Assembly (NCBI GenBank): GCA_035552275.1 | Contig: DASZLR010000281.1 | Span: 1-45,394, forward strand | Origin: DASVLX01 sp035552275 | Lineage (GTDB): Bacteria; Actinomycetota; Actinomycetes; Mycobacteriales; Pseudonocardiaceae | DNA: 45,394 bases | Direction of reading: 5' to 3' | Shown: piece by piece, positions 41,401 to 45,394 of the stretch | How the letters are laid out: the number at the start of each line of letters is the position of its first letter | Position numbering within the stretch: position 1 is the stretch's first letter | Notes under the pieces: model-generated | The model's input: the letters and a program-made list of their open reading frames with translations, nothing else | Database searches by the model: none | Told to the model about the DNA's origin: nothing | Made by a program: the position numbers and the translations under genes

Positions 41401-41420
41401 CAGGTCGTTAAGGAGACCTG
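41401..41420. repeat. Short inverted repeat CAGGTC-N8-GACCTG
   Basis: Perfect 6-base arms with an 8-base centre lie in the 123-bp spacer between the divergent antiporter and VOC genes. It could be an operator or a chance palindrome. Confidence 0.3.
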
Positions 41421-41488
41421 CGCGCGGGGTGGGAAAGGCCGTAACGTTGGAGGCGCCGACCCGGCGGGCACGGGCGAGGAGGTGTGCG

Positions 41489-41851
41489 ATGACCCACGGC
41501 AGGCTGTGTTACGTCGAGATCCCGGCGATCGACGTCGAGGAGTCGGCCGCGTTCTACGAAGCCGTGTTCGGCTGGAAGATTCGCCGCGAGGTTTCCGCAC
41601 AGCCGCAGTTCACCGACCCCAGCGGACAGGTCGACGGCACGTTCGTGGTCGAGCGCCCACCGTCCTATGACCTCGGCGTGTTGGGCTATCTGTTGGTGGA
41701 CGACCTGGACGAGACGCTGGACGCCGTGCGGGCCAACGGCGGCGAGGTCGTCGGTCTGCGCCAGCCGGTCGGCGAAGCCGGGGCCGAGCAGGCCCTGTTC
41801 CGCGACCCCGGCGGCAACACGTTCGGGATCTATCAGGAAGCGCCCGACTAA
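41489..41851 (+). CDS. VOC (glyoxalase/bleomycin-resistance fold) protein
   Basis: A 120-residue single-chain VOC protein. LCYVEIPAIDVEESAAFYEA with VFGWKIRRE is the first beta-alpha-beta unit, LGYLLVDDLDETLDAVRANG the second, and ALFRDPGGNTFGIYQE carries the C-terminal metal-binding glutamate. Such proteins act as glyoxalases, dioxygenases, isomerases or binding proteins; the present role is unknown. ATG 41489 has GGAGG six bases upstream. Confidence 0.85.
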   Translation: MTHGRLCYVEIPAIDVEESAAFYEAVFGWKIRREVSAQPQFTDPSGQVDGTFVVERPPSYDLGVLGYLLVDDLDETLDAVRANGGEVVGLRQPVGEAGAEQALFRDPGGNTFGIYQEAPD

Positions 41852-42046
41852 TTCGGCTCGAATTACCTCTGGTTCAACTCGGATAATGCCGTTATGCTGT
41901 CTGGCCGCACCCTCGCGTCCGGTGGGATCCTCAGCGGCAGCTACACCCTGCCGCCGCTCACCGACTGTGGAGCCTTCACCAGCCTGATCAGCGCCGCCGC
42001 CAGCGGATCGGGCAACACCGTCACCCTCACCCTGACCAGCCGCTGA
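41852..42046 (+). pseudogene. C-terminal remnant of a secreted or cell-surface protein
   Basis: Immediately after the VOC stop, one frame reads about 64 residues in coherent protein-like order (SNYLWFNSDNAVMLSGRTLA, SGGILSGSYTLPPLTDCGAF, GSGNTVTLTLTSR) and ends at TGA 42044-42046. The LSGSYTLPPLTDCG and NTVTLTL pattern recalls the C-terminus of secreted actinobacterial proteins. There is no start with a ribosome binding site; ATG 41894 would give only 50 residues. I read it as a broken gene whose front is lost, followed by its own hairpin terminator. A short expressed peptide cannot be excluded. Confidence 0.5.
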
Positions 42047-42050
42047 CCGT

Positions 42051-42089
42051 GATCGGCGGGTGGGTCCAAGCCAGACTGACCCGCCGATC
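42051..42089 (+). terminator. Hairpin terminator before the pqq operon
   Basis: GATCGGCGGGT (42051-42061) and ACCCGCCGATC (42079-42089) form a perfect 11-bp GC-rich stem with a 17-base loop, five bases after the remnant's stop codon. It lacks a strong T-run, as is common in high-GC actinobacteria. It would insulate the pqq promoter. Confidence 0.65.
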
Positions 42090-42101
42090 GCTGGAAGTAA
42101 C

Positions 42102-42130
42102 TTGACGCCGTCGGTAGACTACGTGTAGTC
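42102..42130 (+). promoter_or_regulatory. Candidate pqqA promoter with overlapping palindrome
   Basis: TTGACG (42102-42107) suits a -35 box; GTAGTC/TAGTCA at 42125-42131 is a weak -10 at 17-18 bases. Alternatively TAGACT (42115-42120) is the -10. In both readings the palindrome GACTAC-GT-GTAGTC (42117-42130) overlaps the start region, so a repressor or activator site is likely. It ends 36 bases before pqqA. Confidence 0.45.
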
Positions 42131-42166
42131 ACAAAGGCTGGGGTTCACCTGAGGGGGTTGACCGAG

Positions 42167-42286
42167 ATGTCGCAGGACTCTGAAGATCGCACCAAGGTCG
42201 AGGAGGCGCGCCCGGAGTGGTCCGCGCCGACATTCGAGGATTTCGAGACACCGCCGGAAGTCACCGCCTACCTCGCTCGCCGATAA
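42167..42286 (+). CDS. pqqA: PqqA-like PQQ precursor peptide (39 aa)
   Basis: A short gene giving a 39-residue peptide: an acidic leader followed by EWSAPTFEDFETPPEVTAYL and a short basic end (ARR). The core has the PqqA pattern W-x2-P-x-F-x-[DE] and then E-V-T-x-Y, where the glutamate (E31) and tyrosine (Y35) are the residues joined by PqqE to build the PQQ skeleton. It is longer than most PqqA (about 22-29 residues) because of the N-terminal extension. ATG 42167 follows a GAGGGGG tract. pqqC starts 51 bases after its stop. Confidence 0.85.
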   Translation: MSQDSEDRTKVEEARPEWSAPTFEDFETPPEVTAYLARR

Positions 42287-42337
42287 CCGCCAGCCAGGGG
42301 CGGCATCAGTTCAGTTCATTCGATGTGGGGGACAACT

Positions 42338-43057
42338 ATGTCTGCCGTTTCAACGACGCCACGCATCGCTCATATCTTCAGCACCGACGAATTCACCGCC
42401 CGACTGCATCAGCACTCGGACCGCTACTGGCACAAGCATCCTTTCCATATCCGGCTGCGGCAGGGCGAACTCAGCAAGACCGAGCTGCGCCGGTGGATCA
42501 GCAACCGCTGGTACTACCAGAAATCACTGCCGCAGAAGGACGCCGCGATCATCGCGAACTGTCCCGATCCCGAGGTTCGCCGCGTCTGGCTGCGGCGGAT
42601 CAACTACCAGGACGGCACCGCCGACCACGACGGCGGCCTTGCCGGCTGGCTCGCGCTGGCCGCCGCGGCCGGCATCGGCGAGGACGAGGTGCTCGACGAG
42701 CGACACGTGCTGCCCGGCACCCGGTTCGCCACCGACGCTTATGTGCACTTCGCGCGAACTCGGCCATGGATCGAGGCCGTCGCGTCCTCGCTGACCGAAC
42801 TGTTCTCGCCGGGCCTGATGCGCGAACGGCTGAGCGCACTGCGCGACCATTATCCGTGGATCGACCCGGCCGGGCACGGCTATTTCCTGTCCCGTCCGGC
42901 CGCCGCCGAAGAGGACGCGAAACACGCCTTGGGCCTGGTTGTCGAACACTGCACGACTCGCGAATCGCAGGATTCGGCATTGGCCGCGCTGACGTTCAAA
43001 TGCGACGTGTTGTGGGCGATGCTCGACGCGATCGAGCACGGCACCAGGGCCGGCTGA
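42338..43057 (+). CDS. pqqC: PqqC, pyrroloquinoline-quinone synthase
   Basis: A 239-residue protein of the PqqC/TenA-like fold that does the last ring closure and eight-electron oxidation of PQQ synthesis with oxygen. Characteristic parts are DRYWHKHPFHIRLRQGELSK, WISNRWYYQKSLPQKDAAII, RRINYQDGTADHDGGLAGWL, AYVHFARTRPWIEAVASSLT and TFKCDVLWAMLDAIEHG. Length matches the family (about 240-250). ATG 42338 is chosen over ATG 42323 because GGGGGA lies six bases upstream of it. pqqD starts two bases after its stop. Confidence 0.93.
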   Translation: MSAVSTTPRIAHIFSTDEFTARLHQHSDRYWHKHPFHIRLRQGELSKTELRRWISNRWYYQKSLPQKDAAIIANCPDPEVRRVWLRRINYQDGTADHDGGLAGWLALAAAAGIGEDEVLDERHVLPGTRFATDAYVHFARTRPWIEAVASSLTELFSPGLMRERLSALRDHYPWIDPAGHGYFLSRPAAAEEDAKHALGLVVEHCTTRESQDSALAALTFKCDVLWAMLDAIEHGTRAG

Positions 43058-43059
43058 GA

Positions 43060-43317
43060 ATGTCCGGCTGGAAGCTCCGCACCGGCGTTCGGCTGCAGTA
43101 CGACCCGGTGCGCGGGGCGCATGTGCTGCTGCATCCGGAAGGCGTGCTGCGACTCAACAACACCGCGGCGGCCATCCTGACACTGTGTGACGGCGACCGC
43201 GACTCGGCCGGGATCGCCGACCTGCTCGCCGAGTCCTTCGAAGCCGTTGTCGTACAACAGGTCCAGGGCTTCCTGACCCGGTTGGCCCAGCGGCGGCTGG
43301 TGGTGGCCGATGGCTAG
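43060..43317 (+). CDS. pqqD: PqqD, precursor-peptide chaperone
   Basis: An 85-residue RiPP recognition protein that binds PqqA and presents it to PqqE. The family pattern is present: LQYDPVRGAHVLLHPEGVLR, LNNTAAAILTLCDGDRDSAG, IADLLAESFE, and a final helix ending RRLVVADG. It overlaps pqqE by eight bases, a sign of translational coupling and complex formation. Confidence 0.9.
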   Translation: MSGWKLRTGVRLQYDPVRGAHVLLHPEGVLRLNNTAAAILTLCDGDRDSAGIADLLAESFEAVVVQQVQGFLTRLAQRRLVVADG

Positions 43318-44401
43318 CCCGGACCGGCCGCTGGGCCTGCTCGCCGAACTCAGCTACCGCTGCCCGTTGCGGTGCGCGTACTGCTCCAATCCGGTCGCCC
43401 TGCACGACTACGCCGAGGAGCTGAGCACCGACCAGTGGCGGCGGGTGCTCAGCGAAGCCCGCCAGCTGGGCGTGCTGCAGCTGCATCTGTCCGGCGGCGA
43501 GCCGTTGCTGCGCCGGGATCTGGTGGACATCGTGGCGCACGCGCACGACCTCGGCATGTACTCGAACCTGATCACCGGCGGCCAGGCGCTGACCGGAGCC
43601 CGGTTGACCGCGCTCGCCGACGCCGGTCTCGATCATGTGCAGATCAGCCTGCAGGACGTCGATCCGGTCGCGGCGGACGCGGTCGCCGGCAAGCCGGTGC
43701 ACCACCGCAAGCTCGCCGCCGCCGCGCTGGTGGCCGCGTCGAACCTGCCGCTGACGCTCAACGTGGTGCTGCACAGGGGAAACATCGACCGCGCCGGGTC
43801 GATCATTGATGTCGCGGTGGGGCTGGGGGCGGACCGGCTGGAACTGGCCAACACCCAGTACTACGGCTGGGCGTTGGTGAACCGCGCCGCGCTGCTGCCC
43901 ACGGCCGCACAGGTCGCCGAGGCCGAACAGGCGGTGCGGGCCGCGCGGCAACAACTCGACGGCACACCGGAGATCGTCTACGTCCTCGCGGACTATCACG
44001 ACGACCGGCCCAAGCCGTGCATGAGCGGATGGGGCAGCCGCCAGCTCACGGTCGCGCCCACCGGCGCGGTCCTGCCCTGCCCGGCGGCGGCGCAGATTCC
44101 CAACCTCGGCATCGTCAACGTGCGCGACGCGCCGCTGGCCGATATTTGGTTCGACTCCCCCGCCTTCAACCGGTTCCGTGGCACGGACTGGATGGCGGAA
44201 CCGTGCCGAAGCTGCCCGCGCAAGGAAATCGACCACGGCGGATGCCGTTGCCAGGCGTTCCAGCTCACCGGCGATCCGGCCGCCACCGACCCGGTCTGCT
44301 CGCTGTCGCCACACCACGACCTGGTGACCGCCGTTGTCCAGAACACCGCTCGGCCACCGATCGTGCCCAGGATCATGCGTTCGCTCGACCACCCACTGTA
44401 G
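43310..44401 (+). CDS. pqqE: PqqE, radical SAM PqqA crosslinking enzyme
   Basis: A 363-residue radical SAM enzyme that makes the carbon-carbon link between Glu and Tyr of PqqA. The cluster motif is C18-x3-C22-x2-C25 (YRCPLRCAYCSNP), followed by LHLSGGEPLLRRDLV (the GGEP motif) and LDHVQISLQDVDP. The C-terminal SPASM region has PCMSGWGSRQLTVAPTGAVL, then PCPAA, and PCRSCPRKEIDHGGCRCQAF, which hold the auxiliary iron-sulfur clusters. ATG 43310 lies inside pqqD. Length is near the usual 370-390. Confidence 0.94.
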   Translation: MASPDRPLGLLAELSYRCPLRCAYCSNPVALHDYAEELSTDQWRRVLSEARQLGVLQLHLSGGEPLLRRDLVDIVAHAHDLGMYSNLITGGQALTGARLTALADAGLDHVQISLQDVDPVAADAVAGKPVHHRKLAAAALVAASNLPLTLNVVLHRGNIDRAGSIIDVAVGLGADRLELANTQYYGWALVNRAALLPTAAQVAEAEQAVRAARQQLDGTPEIVYVLADYHDDRPKPCMSGWGSRQLTVAPTGAVLPCPAAAQIPNLGIVNVRDAPLADIWFDSPAFNRFRGTDWMAEPCRSCPRKEIDHGGCRCQAFQLTGDPAATDPVCSLSPHHDLVTAVVQNTARPPIVPRIMRSLDHPL

Positions 44402-44418
44402 AAGATTGGACCACGCTC

Positions 44419-45394
44419 ATGCCCGCTCTCGCGGTGACCACCCAGCACAACGACAATTGGCGCACCGGCGCCAACCTGGCCGAAACGGCCCTGAACACCT
44501 CCAACGTCCGCCCCGGCGGCTTCGGCAAACTGTTCAGCCGATCGGTCGACGGCTACCTCTACACCCAGCCGCTGTACGTGAGCCAGGTCGACATCCCCCG
44601 CGTCGGGTCGCGCAACGTGGTGTACGTGGCCACCATGCACAACTCGGTGTACGCGTTCGACGCCGACGATCCACACGCGACCAATCCACTGTGGAAGGTA
44701 TCGCTGGGACCTCCGTGTCCCCTTCCCGATCCGAACATCGGGCGGGGGAACAACTACCACGACATCGCGGTCGAGGTCGGCGTCGTCAGCACGCCGGTGA
44801 TCGCGCCCGACACCAACACCCTCTACGTCGTCGCCTTCACCAAGGACCCGGACAACACCTATCACCACCAGCTGCACGCGCTGGACCTGACGACCGGCGC
44901 CGAGAAGTTCGGCGGCCCGGTCCCGTTCGCGGCCACCGTGCCCGGCACCGGGCAGGGCAGCGTCAACGGACAGATCACCTTCGCCAGCCACCTACAGATC
45001 CAGCGGTCCGCGCTGACCCTGGCCAACGGCCGGGTGTACGCGGCGTTCGCGTCCTATGGGGACAGTGGGCCGTACCACGGTTGGGTGTTCGGCTTCGACG
45101 CCACCACCCTGCGGCAGACCGGCGTGTTCAACACCACCCCGGATCTGGGCCTCGGCGGGATCTGGCAGGCCGGGCAGGGTCTGGCCGTGGACGACGCCGG
45201 CTGCCTGTACTTCATGACCGGCAACGGCCCCTACCCCGGCTCGCCGTGGCACGATCCCAATGGGACAGACCTGCACGGCAGCGTGATCAAGCTGACCCCC
45301 GATCTCAAGGTGGCCGACTGGTTCGCCCCGTACAACGTGCACGATCTGGACAACTACGACCAGGACCTCGGCTCGGCCGGGCCGCTGCTGATCC
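44419..45394 (+). CDS. PQQ-type beta-propeller protein (3' partial)
   Basis: At least 325 residues, open to the window edge. It starts MPALAVTTQHNDNWRTGANL and continues VDGYLYTQPLYVSQVDIPRV, RNVVYVATMHNSVYAFDADD, VGVVSTPVIAPDTNTLYVVA and LHALDLTTGAEKFGGPVPF, the repeated blades of a quinoprotein-like propeller. Proteins of this kind are labelled PQQ-repeat, but many do not bind PQQ. There is no signal peptide at the assigned start, so a cytoplasmic location or an unusual export route is implied. ATG 44419 lies 17 bases after pqqE, so it is probably the last gene of the pqq operon. The Ca/PQQ-binding residues and C-terminus are outside the window. Confidence 0.8.
   Translation, partial: MPALAVTTQHNDNWRTGANLAETALNTSNVRPGGFGKLFSRSVDGYLYTQPLYVSQVDIPRVGSRNVVYVATMHNSVYAFDADDPHATNPLWKVSLGPPCPLPDPNIGRGNNYHDIAVEVGVVSTPVIAPDTNTLYVVAFTKDPDNTYHHQLHALDLTTGAEKFGGPVPFAATVPGTGQGSVNGQITFASHLQIQRSALTLANGRVYAAFASYGDSGPYHGWVFGFDATTLRQTGVFNTTPDLGLGGIWQAGQGLAVDDAGCLYFMTGNGPYPGSPWHDPNGTDLHGSVIKLTPDLKVADWFAPYNVHDLDNYDQDLGSAGPLLI
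44685..44695. repeat. TCCACTGTGGA palindrome
   Basis: Third exact copy of the TCCACWGTGGA word, inside the propeller gene where it codes part of NPLWK. Confidence 0.6.

Noticed and set aside
39896..41851. 650-codon plus-strand frame opposite the antiporter
   Set aside because: Only its last 120 codons, from ATG 41489, form a recognisable protein (VOC). The rest is low-complexity antisense sequence.
42167..44401. Mycofactocin cluster
   Set aside because: The precursor ends in E-V-T-A-Y-L-A-R-R rather than a C-terminal Val-Tyr, and PqqC is present; both point to PQQ.

Overview
The window is about 45 kb of high-GC actinobacterial DNA with dense, overlapping genes, many GTG starts and ATGA/GTGA stop-start overlaps. 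Several features suggest a mycelial actinomycete close to Pseudonocardiales/Mycobacteriales: an EthA/EthR-like pair, a six-helix HAMP adenylate cyclase, an MviN-type pseudokinase with sugar-binding-like domain, an L,D-transpeptidase lipoprotein, and recurring TCCACWGTGGA palindromes. The genus cannot be fixed from the sequence alone. No rRNA, tRNA, CRISPR array or insertion sequence was seen.

Layout. (1) 1-2616: end of an alpha/beta hydrolase, two small membrane proteins and a membrane adenylate cyclase. (2) 2571-7925: three overlapping glycosyltransferase genes (one a GT2-GT4 fusion) on the minus strand, divergent from a zinc-ribbon methyltransferase. (3) 7915-13880: a TetR/CYP102-like P450 pair, a VapBC module, and an alpha/beta hydrolase plus EthA-like monooxygenase divergent from an EthR-like repressor with a perfect palindrome between them. 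(4) 13864-16979: an MviN-like pseudokinase, a methyltransferase and a PIN toxin with an unfamiliar antitoxin. (5) 17074-29986: a glycan island with flippase, two paralogous glycosyltransferases, a WecG/TagA enzyme, class III aminotransferase, SAM hydroxide adenosyltransferase, C-methyltransferase, sugar nucleotidyltransferase, PIG-L deacetylase, SDR epimerase, RmlC-like cupin and a degenerate methyltransferase paralogue; a MazEF module sits inside it. (6) 30077-41851: mainly housekeeping or stress functions: L,D-transpeptidase, nitroreductase, flavodoxin, SRPBCC proteins, IPP isomerase, tandem DUF427, an SRPBCC-acyl-CoA ligase fusion, an RCK-flanked channel with an unusual filter, a Na+/H+ antiporter and a VOC protein. 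(7) 41852-45394: a relict coding fragment and hairpin, then a compact pqqA-pqqC-pqqD-pqqE operon without pqqB, followed by a PQQ-type beta-propeller gene that runs off the window.

How the parts work together. The glycan island probably makes, activates and exports a modified sugar polymer. Its two main arms diverge from 24429-24564, which carries a direct repeat. The pqq operon should make pyrroloquinoline quinone or a close relative from the 39-residue precursor, and the adjacent propeller is the obvious candidate client. The most notable points are the pqqB-less pqq operon, the SAM-hydrolase-containing sugar operon with a catalytically degenerate methyltransferase copy, the stand-alone CYP102-like heme domain, the SRPBCC-acyl-CoA ligase fusion, and the channel with a DTAG-type filter.
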